Source: Lachnospiraceae bacterium
GTDB taxonomy: Bacteria; Bacillota; Clostridia; Lachnospirales; Lachnospiraceae
DNA: 64,000 bases
NCBI GenBank assembly: GCA_009911505.1
Contig: QXXL01000040.1
Coordinates: 1 to 64,000, forward strand
Reading direction: 5' to 3'
The position numbers and the translations under genes were made by a program. The notes under the pieces are model-generated. The model was not told the origin of the DNA. It made no database searches and worked only from the letters and a program-made list of their open reading frames with translations. Positions 1 to 11,083 of the stretch are shown piece after piece; within the stretch, counting starts at the first letter, position 1; every line of letters starts with the position of its first letter.

Positions 1-12
1 AAAGCAGATGGT

Positions 13-62
13 TCCGGACTTCAATTCCTGTCCGGATGGAGTACTAGTCCACAGCAGTACTA
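13..62. repeat. Two small inverted repeats at window edge
   Basis: TCCGGAC at 13-19 pairs with GTCCGGA at 30-36, and two AGTACT copies flank a ten-base spacer just after it. They lie beyond the purA terminator and could be the edge of an RNA or intergenic element that continues outside the window. No known RNA family was recognised. Confidence 0.3.
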
Positions 63-122
63 ATTATTTCCAGTTTAATATATTGTAATACTGCCGTAAA
101 CACTTTTTCTATCAAAAGCCAA

Positions 123-154
123 AAATTCCTGCCAAATTAATATGGCAGGAATTT
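123..154 (-). terminator. Intrinsic terminator after purA
   Basis: A perfect 12-bp stem (AAATTCCTGCCA with its complement) with an 8-base AT loop. Read leftwards it ends in a T run. It begins about ten bases past the purA stop and closes the degV-purA transcript. Confidence 0.85.
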
Positions 155-165
155 CTATCATCCAC

Positions 166-2366
<2,201 letters not shown>

Positions 2367-2452
2367 CAAATCCCTCCTGTATCGTTAATAGCAGTCTGAT
2401 TGTAACATACTTTATGGATTTTTTCTACTACAATTTCACAATTCTGGACACC

Positions 2453-2512
2453 CCTTTGCCAGGCAGGCCATTTTTATGGAACGGACGGGCCTGGCAAAGG
2501 TGGCAAGTTCCA
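2453..2512 (+). promoter_or_regulatory. Structured region upstream of pyrG
   Basis: CCTTTGCCAGGC (2453-2464) pairs perfectly with GCCTGGCAAAGG (2489-2500). An overlapping pair, TGGAAC (2477-2482) with GTTCCA (2507-2512), would compete with it. Mutually exclusive stems ahead of a pyrimidine gene suggest attenuation, but the start of transcription is not clear. A possible -10 (TACAAT, 2557-2562) lies downstream of both stems; if that is the true promoter, the stems are not transcribed with pyrG and would instead lie between promoters. Confidence 0.4.
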
Positions 2513-2598
2513 AAATAAAACCAACATCCCCACTGGATTTTTTTTCAAAAAAGTAGTACAATTATATGTATTATTGTTAAATCTAAGGAGGAAAACCT

Positions 2599-4203
2599 AT
2601 GCCTGTAAAATACGTTTTTGTCACCGGCGGCGTTGTATCCGGCCTTGGAAAAGGCATTACAGCCGCTTCCCTTGGCAGGCTGTTAAAAGCGCGCGGATAC
2701 AAAGTCACCATGCAGAAATTTGATCCATATATCAATATTGACCCTGGGACAATGAACCCTATCCAGCACGGTGAAGTCTTTGTCACCGACGACGGCGCCG
2801 AAACAGATCTGGATCTGGGCCACTACGAACGCTTCATCGACGAAAGCCTGACCAAGAATTCCAATGTCACCACTGGGAAAATCTACTGGTCCGTCCTGCA
2901 AAAAGAACGCCGCGGAGATTTCGGCGGCGGCACAGTCCAGGTCATCCCTCATATTACAAATGAGATTAAAAACCGTTTCTACCGCAACTTTACCACGGAT
3001 GAAACGCATATTGCCATTATTGAAGTCGGCGGTACGGTCGGAGACATTGAAAGCCAGCCGTTCCTGGAGGCCATCCGCCAGTTCCAGCACGAAATCGGCC
3101 ACGACAACGCTATTTTAATCCATGTTACGTTAATCCCGTACATCAAAGCATCCGGCGAATTAAAAACCAAGCCAACCCAGGCCAGTGTCAAGGATTTACA
3201 GGGCATGGGCATACAGCCTGACATTATCGTCTGCCGCTCCGAGCATCCACTCGATCAAAGCTTAAAAGACAAAATCGCCCTCTTCTGTAACGTTCCAAGC
3301 AACCATGTGCTGCAGAATTTAGACGTGGAATACCTCTACGAAGCGCCGCTTGCCATGGAAAAAGAAGATTTGGCAAAGGTTGCCTGCGACTGCTTAAAGC
3401 TCCCCTGCCCAAGCCCCGACCTTGCGGACTGGGAAGAAATGGTGGACAACCTGCGCCATCCGGACAAAGAGGTCAATATTGCACTGGTCGGCAAATACAC
3501 GCAGCTCCACGACGCCTATATCTCAGTCGTGGAAGCCCTAAAGCATGGCGCCATTGCCAGCCGTGCCACTGTCAATTTAAACTGGGTAGACTCTGAGCAT
3601 TTAAATGCCGAAAACGCAAAGGAAGTACTTGGCAGCGCCCATGGCATTATTGTCCCCGGCGGCTTTGGCAACCGCGGGGTTGAAGGCATGATTACCGCTG
3701 CAAATTACGCGCGCAGCAACGGTATCCCCTACCTTGGGCTCTGCCTTGGGATGCAGGTAGCAATTATTGAGTTTGCAAGAAATGTCTGTATGATGCATGA
3801 TGCACACAGCATCGAATTAAACCCGCATACCACGCATCCTGTCATTTCCCTGATGCCGGATCAGGACGGGGTCGAAGATATTGGCGGCACGCTCCGGCTG
3901 GGTTCTTATCCGTGTGTGCTGGATCTTTCATCTAAGGCTTATGCGCTGTATGGGGCAGATACGATCCAAGAAAGGCACCGCCACCGTTATGAGGTGAATA
4001 ACGATTACCGCACCGCTTTAACTGAGCATGGGATGAAACTCTGCGGGATTTCACCGGATGGGCGGATCATTGAAATGATTGAGCTTACTGATCATCCGTG
4101 GTTCCTCGCAACACAAGCACATCCAGAATTAAAATCCAGGCCGAACCGGCCGCACCCGCTGTTTAAAGGATTTGTGGAAGCAGCGATTTCTACGTCCAGG
4201 TAA
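2599..4203 (+). CDS. pyrG: CTP synthase
   Basis: Converts UTP to CTP using ATP and glutamine. The synthetase half opens with [16 protein letters not shown] and carries the [14 protein letters not shown] and GGTVGDIES motifs. The C-terminal class I glutamine amidotransferase half has its catalytic Cys382 in LGLCLGMQ and the His/Glu pair in the AHPEL motif near residue 512. At 534 residues it is full length. AAGGAGG sits a few bases before the ATG. The gene stands alone on the plus strand between leftward genes and is closed by a shared terminator, so it is likely a single-gene unit; the upstream hairpins may regulate it. Confidence 0.97.
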   Translation: MPVKYVFVTGGVVSGLGKGITAASLGRLLKARGYKVTMQKFDPYINIDPGTMNPIQHGEVFVTDDGAETDLDLGHYERFIDESLTKNSNVTTGKIYWSVLQKERRGDFGGGTVQVIPHITNEIKNRFYRNFTTDETHIAIIEVGGTVGDIESQPFLEAIRQFQHEIGHDNAILIHVTLIPYIKASGELKTKPTQASVKDLQGMGIQPDIIVCRSEHPLDQSLKDKIALFCNVPSNHVLQNLDVEYLYEAPLAMEKEDLAKVACDCLKLPCPSPDLADWEEMVDNLRHPDKEVNIALVGKYTQLHDAYISVVEALKHGAIASRATVNLNWVDSEHLNAENAKEVLGSAHGIIVPGGFGNRGVEGMITAANYARSNGIPYLGLCLGMQVAIIEFARNVCMMHDAHSIELNPHTTHPVISLMPDQDGVEDIGGTLRLGSYPCVLDLSSKAYALYGADTIQERHRHRYEVNNDYRTALTEHGMKLCGISPDGRIIEMIELTDHPWFLATQAHPELKSRPNRPHPLFKGFVEAAISTSR

Positions 4204-4214
4204 TAGGCAGCCAA

Positions 4215-4258
4215 AAAACAGCAGGAATGCGAAATGCTCTTTCGGTTCCTGCTGTTTT
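4215..4258. terminator. Bidirectional terminator between pyrG and the NYN gene
   Basis: A 13-bp perfect stem (AAAACAGCAGGAA with its complement) with A and T runs on either side serves the convergent genes pyrG (+) and the NYN-domain gene (-). Confidence 0.85.
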
Positions 4259-4297
4259 GGTATGCAGCTGCCGGCAAGGGTATTCCTGCCAATCTGT

Positions 4298-5248
4298 TTA
4301 CTTATTTCTCCTCCCTCTCCAGAGCGGTGCCTTCGGTACCTCCATCAACCGCTTGACCGTTTCGTTCTCTGTCTTTATCTCCACCCCCGAAATCTGCGAC
4401 ACAAACTTCTGGAACGTAGAATACCCGTATTCCTTTACCTTAAAATCCGGATACTTCTTGTGCACCTTCTGCCCCATTGCAGCCAGATCCACGCCCTCGC
4501 CCTTTGACTGCCAGACGCACTGGCGGATATAATCTTCCAGCTCCTCACGCTTCACGCTCACGTCCTGCAGCCCTACCAGGATAATATTTTCTTTTTTATA
4601 AAGCTTAAACGTATCCGCCATTTCCTCCACAAATTTGGAAAGGGAGCTATATCCATAATTACGCACGTCAAAATCCGAGTATTTTTTTAAAAGGGAATTG
4701 CCCAGCGCACCAAGCCCGGTCTTCCTGCCATTGTTCTCATTCTCCGTAATAATCTCCACAATGGCGCCTTTGATAGTCTCCTGTGAAATATTTTCTTTGG
4801 CCTTATCCTCATCCTGTTCTAAAAGGATTTCCAGGTTGGTAAATACGGAACACGCCGCCTTAAAGGATTTCGGGGTCTTATTCTCCCCCATACCAATGAC
4901 CTCCATACCCGATTCCCTTAACCTGCTTGCCAGCTTGGTAAAATCGCCGTCGCTCGACACAATACAAAACCCCTCTACCCTCCCGGTATAAAGGATATCC
5001 ATTGCATCAATGATCAACGCCGAATCTGTAGCGTTCTTGCCTACCGTATTGCAAAACTGCTGGATTGGGGTGATCGAGTTTGCCAAAAGCTCCTCCCGCC
5101 ATTTGGACGACTGGCTGTTCGTCCAGTCTCCGTAAATCCTCTTATACGTGATAATCCCGTACTTTGTCATTTCGTCTAAAATTGCCAGGATATATCTGGC
5201 CGAAACATTGTCTGCGTCAATCAGAACCGCATATCGCTTGTCTTCCAT
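4298..5248 (-). CDS. NYN (PIN-like) domain protein with tandem OST-HTH/LOTUS domains
   Basis: The N-terminal 140 residues are a NYN/LabA-type PIN-fold domain with the expected acidic residues: D11 and D13 (LIDADN), D75, D81, and D100/D102 (SSDGDF). Two repeats follow, each containing a 'YGYSSLSKFV' or 'YGYSTFQKFV' core (about residues 160-225 and 230-300), typical of OST-HTH/LOTUS RNA-binding domains. Proteins of this architecture are thought to act as RNases or RNA-binding regulators; the RNA target is unknown. It is a single leftward gene, divergent from the TraX-like gene, and ends at the terminator shared with pyrG. Start at MEDKRYAVLIDADN. Confidence 0.85.
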   Translation of the reverse strand: MEDKRYAVLIDADNVSARYILAILDEMTKYGIITYKRIYGDWTNSQSSKWREELLANSITPIQQFCNTVGKNATDSALIIDAMDILYTGRVEGFCIVSSDGDFTKLASRLRESGMEVIGMGENKTPKSFKAACSVFTNLEILLEQDEDKAKENISQETIKGAIVEIITENENNGRKTGLGALGNSLLKKYSDFDVRNYGYSSLSKFVEEMADTFKLYKKENIILVGLQDVSVKREELEDYIRQCVWQSKGEGVDLAAMGQKVHKKYPDFKVKEYGYSTFQKFVSQISGVEIKTENETVKRLMEVPKAPLWRGRRNK

Positions 5249-5342
5249 CTGCCCACTTGCCCTTCCATATTTTTTCCAAGTTGTTTTTTTGTATTAAAAT
5301 CAGTATAATAAATACTAGCAAGAAAGTAAAGGAGAATCCTAC

Positions 5343-6125
5343 ATGATGAAATCCACACCTACTGCCGCTTCCCGCGGCCTTTCCGGAAGCACATTAAAAA
5401 TCATCGCCATTATTACTATGCTGCTTGACCACATTGGCGCAAGCCTGGTGCAGCCCATACTGGCCAGCACCGCATCTGCTGCCGGCGTTACCGACTGGTC
5501 AATGCCGTCTTTGGCTGCAGCCTGCCCTGGCGCTGCTATCCCTTATTATGCCCTGCGCTATATTGGGCGCATATCATTCCCCATTTTCTGTTTTTTGTTA
5601 GTCGAAGGCTTTTTACATACGAAAAACCTGCACAAATACTGCCTGCGCCTTGCCATATTTGCCCTAGTTTCCGAGATCCCTTTCGACCTCGCTTTCCACC
5701 AGACGCCTTTTTACCAGGCATCCCAGAACGTTTTTTTCACACTGCTGATTGGCCTTTTGGTTATTGCCTTTGACCGCTTCTGCCGTGAACGCTTTGCCAA
5801 TAACCTTGGTGCCGGGTTTTTACTCCCGTTACTTGGCTTAATTGCTGGGATGTACCTGGCAGAAGCCTTTTGTACTGATTATGGCTATCTTGGAGTATTG
5901 GTAATTGATATCCTGTATATACTAAGGGATAAACGGGCGCTTGCAGGGATCCTAAGTACCGTTTTCCTCTGTTTTTCTGCGCCAATTGAAGTTACAGCCA
6001 TTGTATTTGTCCCGTTGATACAAAGATATAATGGAAAAAGGGGGCTGCCGTTAAAGTATGTGTTTTATGCGTTTTATCCGTTACATTTACTGCTTCTTTA
6101 TATCCTTAGGAGCGGGGCCTTTTAG
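5343..6125 (+). CDS. TraX family membrane protein
   Basis: A 260-residue hydrophobic protein with about seven or eight membrane segments. It starts with the TraX-type 'LKIIAIITMLLDHIGA' helix and contains 'RYIGRISFPIFCFLLVEGF'. F-plasmid TraX acetylates pilin; chromosomal Firmicute homologues are uncharacterised and may acylate a surface component. AAAGGAG lies eight bases before the ATG. There are no conjugation genes nearby, so a conjugative role is not supported. It converges on murI with only a 21-base gap and no obvious terminator. Confidence 0.85.
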   Translation: MMKSTPTAASRGLSGSTLKIIAIITMLLDHIGASLVQPILASTASAAGVTDWSMPSLAAACPGAAIPYYALRYIGRISFPIFCFLLVEGFLHTKNLHKYCLRLAIFALVSEIPFDLAFHQTPFYQASQNVFFTLLIGLLVIAFDRFCRERFANNLGAGFLLPLLGLIAGMYLAEAFCTDYGYLGVLVIDILYILRDKRALAGILSTVFLCFSAPIEVTAIVFVPLIQRYNGKRGLPLKYVFYAFYPLHLLLLYILRSGAF

Positions 6126-6146
6126 GCATTGGAGACGGGCTCTCCC

Positions 6147-6950
6147 TCACTGCATCCGAAGCAGCCTTGCGCATAGCTTCCTTTTTGCCTCCGAACCTTC
6201 GCTGTTGTCAAACCAGACCCTCCCCCTCCCCTTTCCTTCCCGGAGCAGCCCCTTTTCTATTAGCCTGCGCTTTGTTTCCCGGGCCGTCCCAGGGCCTCCT
6301 TCAAACAGCTGCACTTTTTTTCCAAGCACCTTTTTCAATTCCCGTTCTACAAACGGATAGTGCGTACACCCCAGTACGACCGCATCCAGCTTACTCTTGT
6401 CAAACGGCTCAAACAGCCGCTCCAGAAACTGCTCCAGCTCCATGCTGTGGACATTCCCATGTTCAATATATTCCATCAGCCCCGGGCAGGGCAGGGGGAT
6501 GATGTGGGCCGTCCCCATGTAGCGCTCCATCAGGTTATGAAATTTCTGCTCCCGAATTGTCATCGGCGTTGCCATCACAATGACATTGGGGTGGTTGCCA
6601 GATAACGCGGCAGGCTTAACGGCAGGTTCAATCCCTATAATCGGGACATCTGGATATTTTTGGCGCAGCAGGCGTACGGCAGCGCTGGTAGCCGTATTAC
6701 ATGCTACTACGACGGCCTTTACGCCATCCGCAATAAAGCGGTCCACATGCACAACCGTCAATTCCCGAACCTCTTCTAAGCATTTCGTACCATATGGGGC
6801 ATTCGCGGAATCCCCATAATAATAATAATTCTCCCATGGCATCTCTTTAAGCAGCGCACGCAGGACACTTATCCCCCCCACACCGGAATCAAAAACCGCA
6901 ATCGGAGCGTTGTTTTTCCCTCCCATCCCAGTAAAATGTAAAAAATTCAT
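6147..6950 (-). CDS. murI: Glutamate racemase
   Basis: Makes D-glutamate for peptidoglycan. The N-terminal 'IAVFDSGVGGISVL' and both catalytic cysteine motifs (VVACNTATSA and VLGCTHYPF) are intact, giving the two-base racemisation mechanism. A GGGAAGG ribosome site supports the ATG at 6950; an internal ATG (MGGKNNAPI) has no such site. The protein is 267 residues, a usual length. It is a single-gene leftward unit, divergent from the small zinc-ribbon gene that follows. Confidence 0.95.
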   Translation of the reverse strand: MNFLHFTGMGGKNNAPIAVFDSGVGGISVLRALLKEMPWENYYYYGDSANAPYGTKCLEEVRELTVVHVDRFIADGVKAVVVACNTATSAAVRLLRQKYPDVPIIGIEPAVKPAALSGNHPNVIVMATPMTIREQKFHNLMERYMGTAHIIPLPCPGLMEYIEHGNVHSMELEQFLERLFEPFDKSKLDAVVLGCTHYPFVERELKKVLGKKVQLFEGGPGTARETKRRLIEKGLLREGKGRGRVWFDNSEGSEAKRKLCARLLRMQ

Positions 6951-7010
6951 AGAAACCTTCCCTTTCTGCCCCCTGTTGTGTTATACTATCTGTAAAGGAG
7001 GATGATACAT

Positions 7011-7418
7011 ATGGCAACACTCAATTCAAAATCACTATTTGACAGCGGTATAAAAGCCTGCAAGGAATGCCACAGGGATCTAAAGCCGGAATATCCGGAA
7101 GACACCTGCCCTGCCTGTAAGGAGCGTATGCTCTTTTCCCGGGTCAAAGATTTTATCCGCGAGAATGATGTTACCGAATTCCAAGTTGCAGAGCATTTTG
7201 AAATTCCACTTTTTAAAGTAAAAGGCTGGATACGCGAAGGCCGGATACAGTACAAGGATCTTCAGACCCCTACCTTAGAAACCTTACACTGTACAGAATG
7301 CGGCGAACCGATTACGTTTGGTTCCCTATGCAGTAAATGCCTTCGCAAAAGCAATATCTCCGGAAACGCATTTTCTTCCGACGAAGAAGACGTACGTTTC
7401 CGATTCTTACAAAAATGA
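7011..7418 (+). CDS. Small zinc-ribbon protein resembling flagellar YvyF
   Basis: 135 residues. An N-terminal treble-clef-like zinc site (CKEC...CPAC), a central helical segment (VKDFIRENDVTEFQVAEHF) ending in a winged-helix-like KGWIREGRI motif, and a second zinc ribbon (CTECGEP...CSKC). This order resembles the YvyF flagellar-operon family of Firmicutes, but there are no flagellar genes beside it, so a general regulatory role is equally possible. AAAGGAGG ends at 7001 against an ATG at 7002; the second ATG at 7011, nine bases away, is the likelier start. A TATACT -10 sits at 6982-6987. The 3' end forms the left arm of the following terminator. Confidence 0.75.
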   Translation: MATLNSKSLFDSGIKACKECHRDLKPEYPEDTCPACKERMLFSRVKDFIRENDVTEFQVAEHFEIPLFKVKGWIREGRIQYKDLQTPTLETLHCTECGEPITFGSLCSKCLRKSNISGNAFSSDEEDVRFRFLQK

Positions 7419-7449
7419 TACGAAAATCGCAGATTTTCGTATCATTTTT
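7411..7449. terminator. Bidirectional terminator with an 18-bp perfect stem
   Basis: AAAAATGATACGAAAATC pairs perfectly with its complement around a three-base GCA loop. The left arm includes the stop codon of the zinc-ribbon gene; read leftwards it ends the suf pair. Confidence 0.9.
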
Positions 7450-7456
7450 GGGAAAT

Positions 7457-8380
7457 TTATTTCAGAAAGCCACTAATAATCTGCTGCTCTGCTTCTTCCT
7501 CTGTCAGGCCAAGCGTCATCAGCTTGATTAACTGTTCCCCTGCTATTTTGCCAATGGCGGCTTCGTGGATCAGCCCGGCATCCACATGGTTTGCCGTAAG
7601 CTGAGGGCTTGCCGTGACACAGGAGCCGTCCATAATAATCGCGTCGCATTCACTGTGCCCGGTACATGCTGCATTTCCGTTTATTTTGGAAAAGAATTCC
7701 TGCTTTGATGTGCCTTTTGCTACGGAACGGGATATCACATTTGCGCTGCAGCCTTCCCCGTTTAAATCGACCTCGAATTCTGTCCTTGCATATTGGCTGC
7801 CATGTGTCATTAGCTTTTCGTGCACCTCTAAGCTAGCGCCAGCCTTTAGCTCACCCTTTGTCACCCGGTTGGTAGAATCTATCCCTTTAATCTGGGTCGT
7901 TTCAATCTCAAGGCAGGCATTTTCCTCACAATACACGACAGTTACTGGGTTCATAATACGTTCCCCTGCCCCGTCGCCATCGCCGTAATGCTTTTCTACA
8001 TAACGCACCTTCGCGTTTTTGCCTACATAAAACGTATGCACCCCATCGTGCTTTGAAGTATCCACGCCACAGTTGTGGATACCGCAGCCCGCAATAATCG
8101 TCACATCACAGCCTTCCCCAATATAGAAATCATTATACACCATCTCCTGGTAGCCGCTTTCGCTCAGTACCACCGGAATATGCACGCTCTCATTTTTCGT
8201 GCCAGGGCGGATAATAATATCAATACCCTGTTTATCCTCCTTTGCCACAATATCAATGTTGGCAGTTGTGTTCCTCCCTGCCATCTTCCCGTTTGCACGG
8301 ATGTTATAGGCTCCCGCAGGGACCTCATGCAGGCCTGTGACCTGCTCTAACAAATTCTTTTCAATCGCATCCATATCCAC
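7457..8380 (-). CDS. SufB/SufD-family Fe-S cluster assembly protein
   Basis: A 307-residue beta-helix-type scaffold subunit, shorter than classical SufB (about 470) and without its long N-terminal part. It contains 'GCGIHNCGVDTSKHDG', 'GHSECDAIIMD' and 'DAGLIHEAAIGKIAGEQL', typical of the SufB/D core. It lies ten bases after sufC on the same transcript. SufS, SufU and SufD are absent, so this is a two-gene SufC/SufB-like set of the kind described in anaerobes as minimal SUF (SMS-like) systems. Known: SufBC complexes assemble clusters with SufC ATP hydrolysis. Inferred: this single paralogue forms the scaffold. Confidence 0.85.
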   Translation of the reverse strand: MDMDAIEKNLLEQVTGLHEVPAGAYNIRANGKMAGRNTTANIDIVAKEDKQGIDIIIRPGTKNESVHIPVVLSESGYQEMVYNDFYIGEGCDVTIIAGCGIHNCGVDTSKHDGVHTFYVGKNAKVRYVEKHYGDGDGAGERIMNPVTVVYCEENACLEIETTQIKGIDSTNRVTKGELKAGASLEVHEKLMTHGSQYARTEFEVDLNGEGCSANVISRSVAKGTSKQEFFSKINGNAACTGHSECDAIIMDGSCVTASPQLTANHVDAGLIHEAAIGKIAGEQLIKLMTLGLTEEEAEQQIISGFLK

Positions 8381-8389
8381 CGCTGCCTC

Positions 8390-9115
8390 CTACTCTGCTT
8401 TTTGTGTCAATGCACTACAGGCTGCTTCCATGCCCATTAGCTTTGGCATAATTTCATCTTTGCCCCCTTCGGCAGAAACCATGCCATCCGAAAGCAGGAT
8501 AATCCGGTCTGCCACATTTAAAATGCGTTCCTGATGGGAAATAATTAAAATCATGCCATTAATGTCCCGTCTCATTTTTTCAAACACGTGGATCAGGCTG
8601 TTAAAGCTCCAAAGGTCAATCCCCGCCTCCGGCTCGTCAAAAATAGAGAGTTTTGTCCCCCGCGCAAGCACCATAGCAATCTCAATCCGTTTTAATTCCC
8701 CGCCGGATAAGCTGCCATTGATTTCCCGGTCAATATATTCCTTAGCACAAAGCCCCACCTCTGAGAGAACTCCGCAGATCTGCGGAACTGTCATAGTCCG
8801 CCCCGCTGCAAGGGAAACCAGATCCTTTACCGTAAGCCCTTTAAAATGCACGGGCTGCTGAAAAGCATAGCTAATACCAGAGCGTGCCCGCTCCGTAATA
8901 TTTAACCCTGTAATCTCTTCCCCATCCAAAATAATCTGCCCGGATGTAGGGGTGATAATCCCTGCAATTATTTTGGCAAGCGTAGACTTGCCGCCTCCGT
9001 TTGGGCCTGTGATTGCTACAAAATGATCTTCAATCGTAAGGCTGACATTTTTTAAAATTTCACGGCTCTCGTTGTCATCCCCGACTTCGTATGATATATT
9101 TCTTAATTCTAGCAT
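8390..9115 (-). CDS. sufC: SufC-type Fe-S cluster assembly ATPase
   Basis: ABC-type ATPase with Walker A (GPNGGGKS), signature (LSGGELKRIEIAMVL) and Walker B (SIFDEPEAGID), lacking a transporter membrane partner. 'ISYAFQQPVHFKGLTV' and 'GIDLWSF' are typical of SufC. An upstream in-frame ATG at 9187 would add 24 residues unlike the family and lies over the promoter; AAAGGAGG five bases before the ATG at 9115 fixes the start, giving 241 residues. It leads the two-gene unit with the SufB-like gene and would power its cluster assembly. Confidence 0.92.
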   Translation of the reverse strand: MLELRNISYEVGDDNESREILKNVSLTIEDHFVAITGPNGGGKSTLAKIIAGIITPTSGQIILDGEEITGLNITERARSGISYAFQQPVHFKGLTVKDLVSLAAGRTMTVPQICGVLSEVGLCAKEYIDREINGSLSGGELKRIEIAMVLARGTKLSIFDEPEAGIDLWSFNSLIHVFEKMRRDINGMILIISHQERILNVADRIILLSDGMVSAEGGKDEIMPKLMGMEAACSALTQKAE

Positions 9116-9158
9116 AAGCGCCTCCTTTGGTTCCGGGAATATAGCCCGAACATGTTTT

Positions 9159-9187
9159 ATTATACTACCATAGGACAGATCGTTCAA
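9159..9187 (-). promoter_or_regulatory. Sigma-A promoter of the suf pair
   Basis: Reading leftwards: TTGAAC (-35), 17-base spacer, TATAAT (-10), about 45 bases ahead of the sufC start. No Fe-S regulator box was recognised. Confidence 0.75.
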
Positions 9188-9226
9188 CTAATTTTTCCAA
9201 CGCGCTCCGGAATTTGTTTTTCCGCC

Positions 9227-9254
9227 AAAAACAGGACGCCATCCTGGCGTCCTG
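9227..9254 (-). terminator. Terminator after the 9.3-10.0 kb orphan gene
   Basis: Perfect 9-bp stem CAGGACGCC / GGCGTCCTG with a 5-base loop, followed leftwards by five T residues. Confidence 0.85.
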
Positions 9255-9282
9255 CTCCATTCCTTATACCATGCCGGCAGTA

Positions 9283-10014
9283 TTATCCATAAAAATCAAA
9301 ATTGCCCCCGACAAACGTTTCCTCTTTTGTCCTTACATAATCGCTCATCCCCATTGTAACCGCACTATTAATCTTTTGAATCAGCTCCTCCACAGAAGAG
9401 GCAGTAACCGTCACCGTATCCGCCTCTTCTTTTAGCCCCTTACGCTTCTCGCTCTTTTTCTCCTCTGCGGCCTTCTTTAACTCCTTCTTCTCCTCAGCCT
9501 TCTTTGCCGCATTTTTCTCAATCCGTGCTTTCTGTGCTGCTAAGGACTTGTCTATTACTGCAAAAAACGATGCCACCCCACCGTCTCCCACCTGCATGCC
9601 ATACGTCTTTACCGCAGGTGCGTTTGCCCCCAGGCTGCTCTTTAACTGGGCAAGCTGCGGCGAAGCGTTGGCTATAATCGCCTCGTATTCCTTGCGGTAC
9701 TCCTCATCCTCTGCCATGCGCTCAATTTTTTCTGTATCAATCAGTACTACCATACGGTTTGCATTGGCATATTTTCCTGCGTTTGCCTGCGCTTCCGCTT
9801 TTTTGTCCTCGCTTACCAGGATAAAATCCATATTAGAATACTTTCTTTTAAGCTGCTCATAGTATTTTTGGGCCTTCTCGCTTAATTCCGGCGATCCAAT
9901 GACCGCTCCTGTTGCCACCTTATCTTTTTTGCCCGCCCTGTCTGTTTTTTCCGCCGTATTGCTGCCTGCCATAGCCGCATATCCTGCCGCCTGTGTCTGT
10001 ACTACTTGATCCAT
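9283..10014 (-). CDS. Uncharacterised Lachnospiraceae protein, DUF6033-like
   Basis: 243 residues, no signal peptide and no membrane segment. The middle (residues 45-160) is a mixed alpha/beta domain with 'KYYEQLKRKYSNMDFILVSE'. Residues 165-205 form a very Lys/Glu/Ala-rich helix, probably a coiled coil, followed by a short C-terminal tail. The overall pattern resembles the DUF6033 family common in Lachnospiraceae; function unknown. AAGGAGG directly abuts an ATG at 10023, so the ATG nine bases downstream (10014, MDQVVQTQ) is taken as the start. It is a single-gene unit with its own terminator. Confidence 0.6.
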   Translation of the reverse strand: MDQVVQTQAAGYAAMAGSNTAEKTDRAGKKDKVATGAVIGSPELSEKAQKYYEQLKRKYSNMDFILVSEDKKAEAQANAGKYANANRMVVLIDTEKIERMAEDEEYRKEYEAIIANASPQLAQLKSSLGANAPAVKTYGMQVGDGGVASFFAVIDKSLAAQKARIEKNAAKKAEEKKELKKAAEEKKSEKRKGLKEEADTVTVTASSVEELIQKINSAVTMGMSDYVRTKEETFVGGNFDFYG

Positions 10015-10060
10015 ACCTAACATCCTCCTTGTAAACCAACCCCCATTGTCTGTTTGGGAT

Positions 10061-10103
10061 AAAAAAGCCGATATACTTATTTGTATAGTATATCGGCTTT
10101 TTT
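10061..10103 (-). terminator. Terminator after the transketolase genes
   Basis: 16-bp perfect stem AAAAAAGCCGATATAC with its complement, with T runs in both directions. It lies 21 bases past the stop of the transketolase C-terminal subunit. Confidence 0.88.
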
Positions 10104-10123
10104 TCTATATAGTTAATCTCCGG

Positions 10124-11083
10124 TTATTCAATTGCCCTTTTGATTTTCTGATAAATACCTTCTGCATCCAGCCCATACTTATGTAACAGCTCTAAAGCCG
10201 GGCCAGACTCGCCATATATGTCATTAATACCAATCCTTGTAACCTTCGTCGGGCATTTTTCACTCAGAACTTCACAGACTGCAGCCCCTAAGCCTCCAAT
10301 TACGGAATGCTCTTCTACCGTAAAAACAGTTTTTGTCTTTGCAGCAGAAGCCAGTACAAGCGCTTCGTCAATTGGCTTTATTGTATGAATATTGATCACT
10401 TCAGCCTCAATACCGCATTCTGCCAGCTTCTGGGCCGCATACAAGGATTCTACAACACAAAGCCCCGTAGCAAAAATAGTCAAGTCTTTACCTTCACGCA
10501 GCAGCGTGCCTTTGCCCAGTTCAAATTTATAATCCTCCCTGCCATTCATCACCGGGACAGCTAAGCGCCCCAAGCGCAGGTATACCGGGCCATCGTACTC
10601 ATAAGCTGCCCTTACCGCCGCTTCGGCTTCAATGGAATCAGATGGGTTGACAATCACCATACCGGGAATAATACGCATCAGGGCAATATCCTCATTACAC
10701 TGGTGGGTAGCGCCGTCTTCCCCGACAGAAATTCCTGCATGGGTAGCGCCGATTTTTACATTCAGATGCGGATACCCAATGGAATTGCGCACCTGTTCAA
10801 ACGCGCGCCCTGCCACAAACATAGCAAATGTGCTCATAAAGGGTATTTTACCACTGGCAGCAAGGCCTGCTGCTATCCCAGCCATATTGGCCTCCGCAAT
10901 ACCGCAGTTGATATGCCTGTCCGGAAACTCGTTCTTAAAAGCGCCTGTCTTAGTCGCAGCCGCAAGATCCGCATCCAGCACCACAATTTTGTCATCCTGC
11001 CTGCCCAGCTCCACCAGAGCCTTGCCGTAGCCTTCCCTGGTTGCAATCCTGGGCAAATCACTAATGTTTTTGATTACCTGCAT
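10124..11083 (-). CDS. Transketolase, C-terminal subunit
   Basis: 319 residues equal to the pyrimidine-binding and C-terminal domains of transketolase ('REGYGKALVELG', 'GIAEANMAGIAAGLA', 'GISVGEDGATHQCNEDIALMR'). It works with the N-terminal subunit encoded just upstream to move two-carbon ketol units between sugar phosphates in the non-oxidative pentose phosphate pathway; the split form is common in Clostridia and archaea. Its start overlaps the stop of the N-terminal subunit by 10 bases, implying translational coupling and equal dosage. Confidence 0.95.
   Translation of the reverse strand: MQVIKNISDLPRIATREGYGKALVELGRQDDKIVVLDADLAAATKTGAFKNEFPDRHINCGIAEANMAGIAAGLAASGKIPFMSTFAMFVAGRAFEQVRNSIGYPHLNVKIGATHAGISVGEDGATHQCNEDIALMRIIPGMVIVNPSDSIEAEAAVRAAYEYDGPVYLRLGRLAVPVMNGREDYKFELGKGTLLREGKDLTIFATGLCVVESLYAAQKLAECGIEAEVINIHTIKPIDEALVLASAAKTKTVFTVEEHSVIGGLGAAVCEVLSEKCPTKVTRIGINDIYGESGPALELLHKYGLDAEGIYQKIKRAIE

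Noticed and set aside
1-120. End of an rRNA, tmRNA or SRP RNA
   Set aside because: Two small inverted repeats only; no recognisable RNA sequence motifs.
5343-6125. Conjugation gene (TraX)
   Set aside because: No other transfer genes; chromosomal TraX-like proteins are common in Firmicutes.
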